Assembly: GCA_965655865.1 (NCBI GenBank)
Contig: CBFHJJ010000003.1
Coordinates: 1 to 64,000 of the forward strand
Direction: 5' to 3'
Length of the DNA stretch: 64,000 nt
Origin: MAG-121220-bin8 sp965655865
GTDB taxonomy: Bacteria; Bacteroidota; Bacteroidia; Flavobacteriales; Flavobacteriaceae
Shown: positions 26,548-35,010 of the stretch, piece after piece
How the letters are laid out: every line of letters begins with the position of its first letter
Numbering within the stretch: the first letter of the stretch is position 1
The notes under the pieces: generated by a model
Seen by the model: the letters and a program-made list of their open reading frames with translations, nothing else
What the model was told of the DNA's origin: nothing
Databases searched by the model: none
Made by a program: the position numbers and the translations under genes

Positions 26548-27225
26548 ATGGATCCAATTGTATTTTTAAAAAATGTTAGTATTTCACAAAATGATATTCC
26601 AATTTTAACAAACATTAATTTAACTGTAGAAAAAGGAGAGTTTATATATTTTATAGGTAAAACTGGAGTAGGCAAAAGCAGCTTATTGAGAATTCTTTAT
26701 GCGGACATTATACTCAACGAAGGAGAAGCTAAAATTCTAGACACCAATTTAATTAAAATAAAAGACAAAGAAATTCCTTTTTTAAGAAGAAAACTTGGTG
26801 TTGTTTTTCAAGATTTTAAACTACTTCCTAACAAAACAATAAAAAAAAATCTTGAGTTTGTTCTTAAGGCAACTGAATGGAAAGATTCAAAAAAAATAAA
26901 TTCTAGGATCAAAGAAGTTCTTGATAAAGTTAAGCTTGATTATGTAATTGACAAATATCCATTTGAGCTTTCAGGCGGAGAACAACAAAGGGTTGCAATT
27001 TCAAGAGCACTATTAAATAATCCTGAGATAATTTTAGCAGATGAACCGACAGGAAATCTTGATCCTGCGACAAGTTCAGAAATCATGAGATTAATCAAAG
27101 AAATTAATAATAGTGGAACAACTATTTTGATCGCTACACACGATTATGATATAATATCAAAATTTCCGGAAAAAACAATAAGAATTGAAAAAGAAAGGTT
27201 TTTTGAGCTTTCTAAAAAATCATAA
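26548..27225 (+). CDS. ftsE: FtsE-like ABC transporter ATP-binding protein
   Basis: 225 residues. Complete ABC ATPase: Walker A GKTGVGKSS near residue 37, Q-loop VFQDFKLLP, signature LSGGEQQRVAISRAL, Walker B IILADEPTGNLDP and the H-loop ATHDYDI. The sequence most resembles FtsE, which with FtsX regulates peptidoglycan hydrolysis at division, but no ftsX lies beside it; in Bacteroidota the two are commonly unlinked. MacB/LolD-type ATPases are the main alternative. The 3' end is eight bases from convergent typA. Confidence 0.8.
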   Translation: MDPIVFLKNVSISQNDIPILTNINLTVEKGEFIYFIGKTGVGKSSLLRILYADIILNEGEAKILDTNLIKIKDKEIPFLRRKLGVVFQDFKLLPNKTIKKNLEFVLKATEWKDSKKINSRIKEVLDKVKLDYVIDKYPFELSGGEQQRVAISRALLNNPEIILADEPTGNLDPATSSEIMRLIKEINNSGTTILIATHDYDIISKFPEKTIRIEKERFFELSKKS

Positions 27226-27233
27226 AAATAATT

Positions 27234-29006
27234 TTATGGTCTAAAAGTGATTTTTCTCATTCGCAGACTAGCTGGAGTAACTTCTAAATATTCGTCTACT
27301 TTTATATACTCCATACACTCCTCTAAAGAAAAATCGACTTTAGGAGCGATTTTCATAGCATCATCAGTTCCAGATTTACGCATATTAGTCAATTGTTTTC
27401 CTTTAATTAAATTGACACCCATATCTGTATCTTTACTATTTTCTCCAACAACTTGACCAATATAAATTTCTTCATTGATGTCTATAAAAAAACGTCCTCT
27501 GTCTTGAAGTCTATCTATAGCGTAAGCTGTCGCTTTTCCAGCTGCAGAAGAAACAATAGCGCCTTTAATATCCTCTGAAAACTCACCCTTAAAAGGACCA
27601 TACTCACTAAACCTATGATTAATAATAGCTGTACCTGCTGTTGCAGTTAAAATTCTATTACGTAGTCCTATTAATCCTCTTGACGGAATTGTAAATTCTA
27701 AATGCTGTAAATCTCCTTTAGGCTCCATTACTAATAAATCTCCTTTACGTAAAGAAACTAAATTGATTGCTTTAGAAGCACTTTCTTCAGGAACATCAAT
27801 AGACAGAGTTTCATATGGCTCAGATTTCACTCCATTAATTTCTTTTATAATTACCTGAGGTCTCCCAACTTGTAATTCATAACCCTCTCTTCGCATTGTT
27901 TCAATAAGTACAGACAAGTGTAAAACTCCACGACCAAAAACATTAAACTTATCTTCACTATCAGTTGTATCAACACGAAGAGCTAAGTTTTTTTCCATTT
28001 CCTTAAACAATCTATCACGTAAATGACGAGAAGTCACATACTTACCTTCTTTTCCAAAAAACGGAGAATTGTTGATCGTAAATAACATACTCATTGTAGG
28101 TTGATCTACTTCTATTCTAGGTAACGCTTCAGGATTTTCAACATCTGCAATAGTATCGCCAATTTCAAATCCTTCTAATCCTGTTATAGAACAAATATCT
28201 CCACTTCTAACCTTAGAGACTTTTGCCTTTCCCATTCCCTCAAAAACATGCAATTCTTTTATTCTTACTTTTTTAGTAGAACCATCAGCTTTACACAACA
28301 TATAATCTTTATTCTCTTCTAAGTCACCTCTAAATACACGTCCAATAGCAAGTCGTCCAGTAAATGACGAAAAATCTAAAGATGTGATTTGCATTTGTGG
28401 CGAACCTTCTCTGTATGGAGCTTCAGGGATAGACTCGATTACAGCATCCAATAAATCAATAATATTTTCTTTTGGATCTTGCCAATCAGTTGACATCCAT
28501 CCGTTTTTAGCAGAACCATAAATAGTTGCAAAATTTAATTGATCTTCTGTTGCGTCTAATGCAAACATTAAATCAAATACTTTTTCATGTACTAAATCTG
28601 GTGTACAATTTTCTTTATCTACTTTATTTACTACTACAATTGGTGTTAATCCTAATTCTAAAGCTTTTCCAAGTACAAAACGAGTTTGCGGCATTGGCCC
28701 TTCAAAAGCATCAACCAACAATAATACACCGTCAGCCATTTTTAAAACTCGCTCTACTTCACCACCAAAATCAGCGTGACCGGGAGTATCAATAACATTA
28801 ATTTTTACATCTTTATAATTAACAGAAACATTCTTTGAAAGAATAGTAATTCCTCTTTCACGTTCCAAGTCATTATTATCTAACAATAAATCTTTACGTT
28901 CTTTTCGATCGTCTAAAATTTTCGCTTGATCTATAATTTTGTCTACTAAAGTTGTTTTTCCGTGGTCAACGTGCGCTATAATTGCGATGTTTCTAATTGA
29001 TTGCAT
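27234..29006 (-). CDS. typA: Ribosome-associated GTPase TypA/BipA
   Basis: 590 residues. A translational GTPase of the EF-G superfamily used in ribosome assembly and stress. G1 AHVDHGKTTL, the switch segment RERGITI, G3 DTPGHADFGGEV and G4 VVNKVDKE are intact, followed by domain II, the EF-G III/V-like domains (EGYELQVGRPQVIIKE) and the C-terminal domain ending EVTPASLRMRKITFRP, typical of BipA. Base composition is slightly richer in GC than its neighbours, as expected for a highly expressed conserved gene. ATG 29006 lies behind a perfect -7 element. Confidence 0.96.
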   Translation of the reverse strand: MQSIRNIAIIAHVDHGKTTLVDKIIDQAKILDDRKERKDLLLDNNDLERERGITILSKNVSVNYKDVKINVIDTPGHADFGGEVERVLKMADGVLLLVDAFEGPMPQTRFVLGKALELGLTPIVVVNKVDKENCTPDLVHEKVFDLMFALDATEDQLNFATIYGSAKNGWMSTDWQDPKENIIDLLDAVIESIPEAPYREGSPQMQITSLDFSSFTGRLAIGRVFRGDLEENKDYMLCKADGSTKKVRIKELHVFEGMGKAKVSKVRSGDICSITGLEGFEIGDTIADVENPEALPRIEVDQPTMSMLFTINNSPFFGKEGKYVTSRHLRDRLFKEMEKNLALRVDTTDSEDKFNVFGRGVLHLSVLIETMRREGYELQVGRPQVIIKEINGVKSEPYETLSIDVPEESASKAINLVSLRKGDLLVMEPKGDLQHLEFTIPSRGLIGLRNRILTATAGTAIINHRFSEYGPFKGEFSEDIKGAIVSSAAGKATAYAIDRLQDRGRFFIDINEEIYIGQVVGENSKDTDMGVNLIKGKQLTNMRKSGTDDAMKIAPKVDFSLEECMEYIKVDEYLEVTPASLRMRKITFRP

Positions 29007-29028
29007 CTGTACTTTCTATAATTTCGCG

Positions 29029-29036
29029 CAAATGTA
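29029..29036 (-). promoter_or_regulatory. -7 element for typA
   Basis: On the minus strand TACATTTG, an exact TAnnTTTG match, 22 bases before the typA ATG. The nearest TTG is 25 bases upstream, longer than usual. Confidence 0.45.
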
Positions 29037-29116
29037 ATGTCTTTTTACATACTAATTGCATCAAAACCATAGAACTAGAGAATATTATTTAATTTAGCAT
29101 AAATTAAATTTCTGAA

Positions 29117-29935
29117 ATGATAGATAATATTCCAAACATTAAGAATACTAGATCTGAAAATTTTTTTCTAATTGCAGGACCTTGCGCAATAGAAGGAGAA
29201 GAAATGGCTTTAGAAATAGCTGAGAGAATATTTAACATTACTAACAGATTGAAAATTCCTTTTATTTTTAAAGGTAGTTTTAAAAAAGCTAACAGAAGTA
29301 GAATTGATAGTTTTACAGGAATTGGAGATGAAAAAGCATTGGGAATTTTAAAAAAAGTTGGTGAAAAATTTAATGTACCAACTATAACAGATATTCACGA
29401 AATTAAAGATGCAGAACTTGCTGCAAAATACGTAGATGTACTTCAAATACCTGCTTTTTTAGTAAGACAAACAGACTTATTAGTTGCTGCAGCTAAAACT
29501 GGAAAGCATATCAGTTTAAAAAAAGGGCAATTTATGAGCCCTGAAAGTATGTCTCACGCAGTTAAAAAAATAAAAGATTCTGGAAATAGTAATGCCTTGA
29601 TAACTGAAAGAGGAACTATGTTTGGATATCAAGATTTAGTTGTTGATTTCAGAGGAATTCACACTATGAAAGAGTTCGCTCCGGTTGTGCTAGACGTTAC
29701 TCATTCTCTTCAACAACCAAATCAATCTTCTGGAGTAACAGGAGGTAGACCTAATATGATTGAAACAATTGCTAAAGCTGGTATAGCAACAGGTGCAGAT
29801 GGAATATTTATTGAAACTCATTTTGATCCTCAAAATGCAAAAAGTGACGGAGCTAACATGTTAAATATTAATAAGCTTGAGAATTTACTAGAAAAATTAG
29901 TAATCATTAGAAAAGCTACTAATTCCTTCAAGTAA
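29117..29935 (+). CDS. kdsA: 3-deoxy-8-phosphooctulonate synthase (KDO-8-P synthase)
   Basis: 272 residues. It joins phosphoenolpyruvate and arabinose-5-phosphate to make KDO-8-phosphate for lipopolysaccharide. The barrel motifs IAGPCAIEGEEMA, FKGSFKKANRS, PTITDIHE, LQIPAFLVRQTDLL, KKGQFMSPESM and ERGTMFGYQDLVVDFR are present. The sequence shows Asn rather than Cys in KKANRS, which in family knowledge indicates the metal-independent class. Its ATG follows an AT-rich gap with no convincing promoter. The tmRNA gene is immediately downstream. Confidence 0.96.
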   Translation: MIDNIPNIKNTRSENFFLIAGPCAIEGEEMALEIAERIFNITNRLKIPFIFKGSFKKANRSRIDSFTGIGDEKALGILKKVGEKFNVPTITDIHEIKDAELAAKYVDVLQIPAFLVRQTDLLVAAAKTGKHISLKKGQFMSPESMSHAVKKIKDSGNSNALITERGTMFGYQDLVVDFRGIHTMKEFAPVVLDVTHSLQQPNQSSGVTGGRPNMIETIAKAGIATGADGIFIETHFDPQNAKSDGANMLNINKLENLLEKLVIIRKATNSFK

Positions 29936-29947
29936 ATCAAATTAACA

Positions 29948-29955
29948 TATATTTG
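29948..29955 (+). promoter_or_regulatory. -7 element for tmRNA
   Basis: TATATTTG, a perfect -7 element, 31 bases before the mature tmRNA 5' end; TTC rather than TTG lies 18 bases upstream. The extra 5' bases of the precursor would be removed by RNase P. Confidence 0.5.
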
Positions 29956-29985
29956 TCCTTCAAAAATTAGTTCTTTGAAAATAAT

Positions 29986-30380
29986 GGGGTCGACTGGTTT
30001 TGACAGCAGGTCCGGTTGAATTGTAAGCAGATCGAGCGCTGGGTTATCGCTCGTTAATAAAATGATACCAAACCTTAAATGGCGAAAATAATTACGCTCT
30101 TGCAGCTTAATAACTGAATTATAGTAAGTTAAAGCCTTGTCCCGCCAGGCGGGAAAGTGAGATGTCTCAGAACAGCCCTTGTTGACGGCGGTTCATGTTG
30201 AGACACCATCAAAGTCAACATAGAAATTCTAAAGCTTCGATAGAATTTTAAAACTAAAGAAGATAAGTTTTATTTGGGCAGTTTTCAGTCAGAATAATAT
30301 CGAAAATCAAGTGAAAACTAAATCTGTAGAAAGCTTTTTTATCGCTTGTTTGGACGAGGGTTCGATTCCCTCCGACTCCA
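29986..30380 (+). ncRNA. ssrA: Transfer-messenger RNA
   Basis: About 395 bases. The 5' end GGGGTCG pairs with 3' CGACTCC to form the tRNA-like acceptor stem, next to the T arm GAGGGTTCGATTCCCTC. The tag reading frame at 30081-30107 encodes GENNYALAA and is followed by two TAA stops; with the alanine charged on the tmRNA the added tag is AGENNYALAA, ending in the ClpXP-recognised ALAA. Pseudoknot regions lie between. It rescues stalled ribosomes together with SmpB (not in the window). CCA is not encoded. It lies between kdsA and a terminator. Confidence 0.97.
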
Positions 30381-30385
30381 CAAAT

Positions 30386-30424
30386 ACCCTTGTAAGTCAT
30401 TGATTTACAGGGGTTTATTTTTTT
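30386..30424 (+). terminator. Intrinsic terminator of ssrA
   Basis: A ten-pair stem (ACCCTTGTAA against TTACAGGGGT with one G-T) around a loop of about nine bases, followed by TTATTTTTTT. It begins six bases after the tmRNA end and finishes before the convergent oxidoreductase stop. Confidence 0.8.
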
Positions 30425-30436
30425 GGTTGTGACTTA

Positions 30437-31657
30437 TCAATTTTTCCAAAAAGATTTCAAAAACAAACTCTTAAGACTAAACCAGAAGGCTAAAATTCCT
30501 GATAGGTTTTTTTTAGGAAACTTACCCTTTCCTATACGTTGAATTTGAAGTTCATACCAAGGTAATTCTACCCCACCAAGTTTATCTAAAAACTTAATGC
30601 CAATCCTTGGTGTTGGAGTGTCAAATTGTTTTACAGAACCATCAAAAATTTGATTAGCTAAATTCGGATACAAGCAAAAGGGTCTTGCTAAGCCAATAAC
30701 ATCTAAATTACCATCTTCCAAAGCTTTTTCCATTACCTTAACTGTACGGAATCCTCCTGTAAGTAGCAAAGGTGTCTTAATCAATTTTCGAGCTTTTTCT
30801 ATATAATCTAGAAAATAAGCTTCGCGCGACACTGTACTTTTCTTGCGAACTCCCTGAACCATAGCTGGCTTTTCATAAGTTCCACCAGAAATTTCAATTA
30901 AATCGATTCCTTCACTTCCTAACAGTCTAATCACTTCCATTGATTCTTCTTCGGTAAATCCACCTCGCTGAAAATCTGCAGAATTAATCTTAATTCCTAT
31001 TGGGTAATCCGAACCCACTTGGCGTCGAATTTCACGGTAAACCTCTAACACAAAACGCGCCCTATTAGTAAGTGAACCACCCCACTGATCAGTTCGAACA
31101 TTACTAATAGATGATAAAAACTGACTAACCAAGTAACCATGGGCACCATGAATTTGGCAGCCTGTAAATCCGGCCTCTTTCATTATTCTTGCGGTAGTTC
31201 CAAAGCGTTTTATAATATCCCAAATTGCTTCTTCTGTTAATGCTTTTGGCATTTTAAACATCTTCGAAGCACCACCCATCTTTAAAGGTACAGCAGATGG
31301 TCCTACTATTTCTCTGTTAATTGCTGCAAAAGCCTGCCTTCCTGGATGATTTATTTGTGGCCAAAGGTGCACCCCTGTTCCTTCAACAGATTTAGACCAT
31401 TCTTTCAACAACTCAAAATGCTTGTAGTCTTCTACTACCACGTTACGTGCTTCACCCAAAGCCATAGAATCTACCATAATGTTTCCAGTTATTAATAATC
31501 CTGGATTTCCTTTAGCCCAAACTTTATAAGTGTTTATTAAACCTATGGTTGGGGCATGGTTTCGTGTTCCAAAATTTTCACTCATTGCAGATTTTGCAAT
31601 TCTATTTTTTAAAATAGATCCATTTGGTAAAGTAAAAGGAGTAATAATATTTTTCAT
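30437..31657 (-). CDS. NADH:flavin oxidoreductase, Old Yellow Enzyme family
   Basis: 406 residues. FMN-dependent TIM barrel: the N-terminal LPNGSILKNRIAKSAMSE, QINHPGRQAF, the paired active-site histidines in QIHGAHGYLVSQFLS, and DQWGGSLTNRARFVLE are diagnostic of the NADH:flavin oxidoreductase/2,4-dienoyl-CoA reductase group, and LLLTGGFRTVKVMEKAL binds FMN phosphate. It lacks the C-terminal FeS/FAD extension. Such enzymes reduce activated double bonds; the natural substrate is unknown. Its base composition looks richer in GC than its neighbours, and it follows tmRNA, a common integration site, which makes acquisition possible but unproven. It is last in a minus-strand run starting at crtY. 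Confidence 0.88.
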   Translation of the reverse strand: MKNIITPFTLPNGSILKNRIAKSAMSENFGTRNHAPTIGLINTYKVWAKGNPGLLITGNIMVDSMALGEARNVVVEDYKHFELLKEWSKSVEGTGVHLWPQINHPGRQAFAAINREIVGPSAVPLKMGGASKMFKMPKALTEEAIWDIIKRFGTTARIMKEAGFTGCQIHGAHGYLVSQFLSSISNVRTDQWGGSLTNRARFVLEVYREIRRQVGSDYPIGIKINSADFQRGGFTEEESMEVIRLLGSEGIDLIEISGGTYEKPAMVQGVRKKSTVSREAYFLDYIEKARKLIKTPLLLTGGFRTVKVMEKALEDGNLDVIGLARPFCLYPNLANQIFDGSVKQFDTPTPRIGIKFLDKLGGVELPWYELQIQRIGKGKFPKKNLSGILAFWFSLKSLFLKSFWKN

Positions 31658-31672
31658 TTATTTTTTTTAATC

Positions 31673-32446
31673 TCAATTAGACTTAAGTATCAGTTTTCTC
31701 AATCCAACAAACACAAATATAAAAACAGAGTAAATTATAAAAAATGGTATCACAAATTCATGTAGTTTAAAAACTAACATAAATGCCATAATTAATAATT
31801 GAAACCCTAGGCCATAAATAGACACTAAAGTCATAAACCATTTTGGAAACGGAGGGCTGTATCTAGCATTTCTGTCCATGTAAAACATAACCTTATCAAA
31901 AGATATATATAAAGTATCATAAATTTTATAAAAAATATTTACCATATTCTGACTCTCACCCTCAAAAGCTTTAGGAGCACAATCTTCAATTATTCGACTT
32001 GTAGAATCTCCATTAACAGAATGTCTTAAAATAACGTAATAGTAATTAAATACTGTTCCTTGCATTTGAATTCCAATAAAAGCCAATAGCATTAATAATA
32101 AGGAAGATTGAGACAAAAAACAGAAAGTAAACAAAAAACAAAAATTAAGTAAAAAATCAGCAATTGAATCGTAATAACGTCCAACATAAGAAGGTGTTTT
32201 CTTTAATCTTGAAAGTTCACCATCAGCAGCATCTAAAATAGATTTTAAAATGATAAAAAAAGCAGCTGTCACATAATATTCATTTATCATAAATCCAATA
32301 GCTAATATACCTGTTAAAATAAACATGGTTGTGACATGAAAAGGAGTAACACTTGTGTTTTGAAAACGTTTTGCTATCCAATGACCAGCTGGCCTTCCAT
32401 AATCTGATAAGTCTATAAATTGAAATTCCTTAGGAAGTTTTGCCAT
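31673..32446 (-). CDS. CDP-alcohol phosphatidyltransferase family membrane enzyme
   Basis: 257 residues with about six membrane helices. The catalytic CDP-alcohol motif is seen as LDAADGELSRLKKTPSYVG followed by RYYDSIAD, giving the D..DG..S/AR...G...D...D pattern with Ser in place of the usual Ala. The family transfers a phospho-alcohol group from a CDP-activated donor, making phospholipids or compatible solutes; the substrate here is not evident. It lies 15 bases upstream of the oxidoreductase gene and 45 bases after the Kazal lipoprotein gene. Confidence 0.82.
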   Translation of the reverse strand: MAKLPKEFQFIDLSDYGRPAGHWIAKRFQNTSVTPFHVTTMFILTGILAIGFMINEYYVTAAFFIILKSILDAADGELSRLKKTPSYVGRYYDSIADFLLNFCFLFTFCFLSQSSLLLMLLAFIGIQMQGTVFNYYYVILRHSVNGDSTSRIIEDCAPKAFEGESQNMVNIFYKIYDTLYISFDKVMFYMDRNARYSPPFPKWFMTLVSIYGLGFQLLIMAFMLVFKLHEFVIPFFIIYSVFIFVFVGLRKLILKSN

Positions 32447-32491
32447 TACAATAGTTTCTTAAAAAGTTGGTCAAAAATACGTATATAAATT

Positions 32492-32728
32492 TTAGTATTT
32501 ACATTCCTCACCACTTGATAGGTTTGTTGATTTCCAAGATAAATTTCCAGCTTTTTCTGCCTCACAAGAATTACTATAAACTATATTGTTACAAGCACAC
32601 ACAGGCTCATATATTTCAATACAAACAGCATCAGGATCCGGTGAAACATAACAATCCCCTAAAACATCTTCATCATCACCACATGAAACAAAAATTAATA
32701 ACATCAAAAAAATTAAATTTAATTTCAT
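32492..32728 (-). CDS. Kazal-type domain lipoprotein
   Basis: 78 residues. A lipoprotein signal (LLIFVSC, Cys16) is followed by an acidic linker and one Kazal-like domain with six cysteines at 26, 36, 44, 46, 55 and 76, including PVCACNNIVYSNSCEAEKAG. Kazal domains inhibit serine proteases by a surface loop; bacterial single-domain lipoprotein forms occur but are little studied. The N-terminal part is short and not all pairings may match the classic fold. The ATG overlaps the M28 peptidase stop (ATGA), implying coupled translation. Confidence 0.82.
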   Translation of the reverse strand: MKLNLIFLMLLIFVSCGDDEDVLGDCYVSPDPDAVCIEIYEPVCACNNIVYSNSCEAEKAGNLSWKSTNLSSGEECKY

Positions 32729-35010
32729 AGTGATATATTCTTAGAAAGAATAATAGCATCATTTGTAACAAAGGGCATTGGCATCATTATATTAGATCTT
32801 GGTTTAAATTTAAAATTAGTATTTGTCATCAAATCAAAAGATGTTTCAATTAAATTAAATTCTAAATTAAGCTTATTGTCAAAAATCATATCAATAACAA
32901 CTCTTTTATCATTATAAGAAGGGATATAAGTTAATATTCTACCTGAATTAATTTTAAAATTATCCTTTTCAAGAAATACATTTTGAACAGCTAAAGAATC
33001 AAAAACTAATGAATCTTTAGTCATTACTTGTAAAGAATTGATTTTTCTTTGTGGAATTACACTTATGGAAACTTTACGCTTATTTTCATAAACACTATCA
33101 GTTAAAACCTCAACAGTAGAAAAAGCAATATCTCTGTAATCAGTTTCATTAATATACCTGTATGAGGTAGAGTATTTACTTCTTGTAACAAATTTATCCA
33201 CATCCGTTGATGGATTTTCACCTAAAAATTGCTTGGTAAAATCATCTAAATTTTTATCATATGACATCCAAAATGATTCTGCTTTATCAATGTCAGTATA
33301 ATATACTATACTATTTGGTTTTTTATTTTCTTCATCAAATCCATTATTTATAAAAGCCATAAAAAACAAAAACAAAGTAGCTAAACCCATCAAACTAATC
33401 ATGTGTTTTTTGTGAGAGTAATTTGAAAAAATTGGTAGTAGAAGTGAAAAAACTAAAATCAAAAGAACAGAACTTATAAATAAGTTTTTAAGACCTAAAC
33501 CGACAGGGAACATTTTTAACTGAGGAGCAAACATATAAATTAAAGGTATACTTAAACATGTCCAAACAATCAATAATTTATTTGCTTTAAGATCAAGCAT
33601 AAAGGCAGCTAAAATCGAAAAAAGAACAAAATAAACAGGAATTATAAAATACGCCGCACCTTTTAAAAATAGACTAATTAATAAATTGATTATAATCCAA
33701 AACAACACAGGAAATATAATTAAATTAAGGCCAGAAAATTTGTTAAAGAAAGATCTGTATATTAATAACAAACAAAATAAATTCAAAAATATAAAACCAA
33801 ATATATAGAAGTACCCATTATAAGTAAATCCGTGTAACATATCAGCATGTTCTGGATTAAAAAAAACAATAAAATTCCATAATACAACAGTTAAACTAAT
33901 ACAAACAAATAATGAAATAACAAAAGGAATAATTCCGTTCAAAATCCCCTCTAATTGCAATTTATTCAATACTAATCCTAAGAAAATTAAAACTAAAAAA
34001 AATATTGCTGACAAAATTAAAAGAGGATAAATCCATGAATTTGAAAAATAAATTAATTTTAAAAAAGGAAAATTAGCATATACATAATCTACATCACTAT
34101 TAAGGTTAGACAAATCACTTTTAGAAAAATGATTTACCATTGACATAAAATAATCTGCTTGATGAAGAAGAGTGTTTCTGTCTAATCTTTCATAGGTGTC
34201 AAGCGATGTATGGTAATCAAAATGATCTCCAATAAATGCAAAATTAAATCCATTAATATTTGCTTGTTCTCTAAAAACAGTTAAATCAGTGTCATTAGGA
34301 AGCATTTTATAAATACTATACATAAGTGAATTTGCTGCTGGAAAACGAGGATTTGCATTAGCAAATTCAGAAATAAGCTTGCTATTCATTCCATTGGTTT
34401 CCATCAACATATAACTAGGTCCACCACTTCCCCTTGCTTCAAAATTTAAAACGAGCCCAACATTATCAATTAATTTATGATTTTTAACAAAAGCCTCAGC
34501 CCCAAGTAAACCGATCTCCTCAGCATCTGTAAATACTACATGTATATCATTTAAAGGAATTATATTCTTTGATAAAAATGCCCTAACACCCTCAAGTATT
34601 GTTGCTATTCCTGAGCCTGCATCACTTGCTCCAAAAGAACTGTGAGCGCTGGAATCATAATGGGTTAATAACAACAAAGATTTTCCGCTTCCAGATCCTT
34701 TAATTGTACCAATTATATTTGCTGCATTAGTACCCACTCTTCTAGAACTCAATACAACTTGATTTTGAATTTCAGTTTCAAGACCCATTTTATCAAGTTC
34801 ATTAATAATATAATTTTGAACTTCCTGATGATAATAAGAACTGGTATAGTGCGGTTCTTTTGTAATAACCTTCAAATGATTTAATGCGTTTTCAACAGAA
34901 AAGCCAGTGCTTTCTATAGATTTTACAGAGCTTGGCATTAAGTCATCAAAACTTAAGTAAACGGTAAGTGAAATAATTACAATAGATAATAATGTATAAA
35001 TATTTTTCAT
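32725..35010 (-). CDS. M28 family zinc aminopeptidase with membrane-embedded C-terminal region
   Basis: 761 residues. An N-terminal anchor helix (about 5-20) precedes an M28 peptidase domain (about 35-295) with metal ligands His117 (THYDSS), Asp130 (SDAGSG), Glu165 after catalytic Glu164 (DAEEIG), Glu191 and His267 (DYHTSLDT). About eight membrane helices follow (330-565), then a C-terminal extracytoplasmic beta-rich region. This layout resembles the Fxna/ER-type M28 enzymes, probably with the catalytic domain in the periplasm. It shares ATGA overlaps with crtY upstream and the Kazal gene downstream. Confidence 0.88.
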   Translation of the reverse strand: MKNIYTLLSIVIISLTVYLSFDDLMPSSVKSIESTGFSVENALNHLKVITKEPHYTSSYYHQEVQNYIINELDKMGLETEIQNQVVLSSRRVGTNAANIIGTIKGSGSGKSLLLLTHYDSSAHSSFGASDAGSGIATILEGVRAFLSKNIIPLNDIHVVFTDAEEIGLLGAEAFVKNHKLIDNVGLVLNFEARGSGGPSYMLMETNGMNSKLISEFANANPRFPAANSLMYSIYKMLPNDTDLTVFREQANINGFNFAFIGDHFDYHTSLDTYERLDRNTLLHQADYFMSMVNHFSKSDLSNLNSDVDYVYANFPFLKLIYFSNSWIYPLLILSAIFFLVLIFLGLVLNKLQLEGILNGIIPFVISLFVCISLTVVLWNFIVFFNPEHADMLHGFTYNGYFYIFGFIFLNLFCLLLIYRSFFNKFSGLNLIIFPVLFWIIINLLISLFLKGAAYFIIPVYFVLFSILAAFMLDLKANKLLIVWTCLSIPLIYMFAPQLKMFPVGLGLKNLFISSVLLILVFSLLLPIFSNYSHKKHMISLMGLATLFLFFMAFINNGFDEENKKPNSIVYYTDIDKAESFWMSYDKNLDDFTKQFLGENPSTDVDKFVTRSKYSTSYRYINETDYRDIAFSTVEVLTDSVYENKRKVSISVIPQRKINSLQVMTKDSLVFDSLAVQNVFLEKDNFKINSGRILTYIPSYNDKRVVIDMIFDNKLNLEFNLIETSFDLMTNTNFKFKPRSNIMMPMPFVTNDAIILSKNISL

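Noticed and set aside
28526..28795. Leucine-rich 89-residue frame on the plus strand
   Set aside because: Antisense to the conserved GTPase domain of typA, which has intact motifs; the composition is an artefact of the opposite codons.
29056..29116. Promoter for kdsA
   Set aside because: Only TAATTTAG, one mismatch from the -7 element and without a TTG at the right distance, was found; too weak to list.
30360..30440. Possible attachment site at the tmRNA 3' end
   Set aside because: No second copy of the tmRNA 3' sequence and no integrase were seen downstream, so there is no evidence for an integrated element.
32467..32730. 87-residue plus-strand frame over the Kazal gene
   Set aside because: The minus-strand frame has a lipobox and a conserved cysteine pattern and overlaps its neighbour by ATGA; the plus frame has neither.
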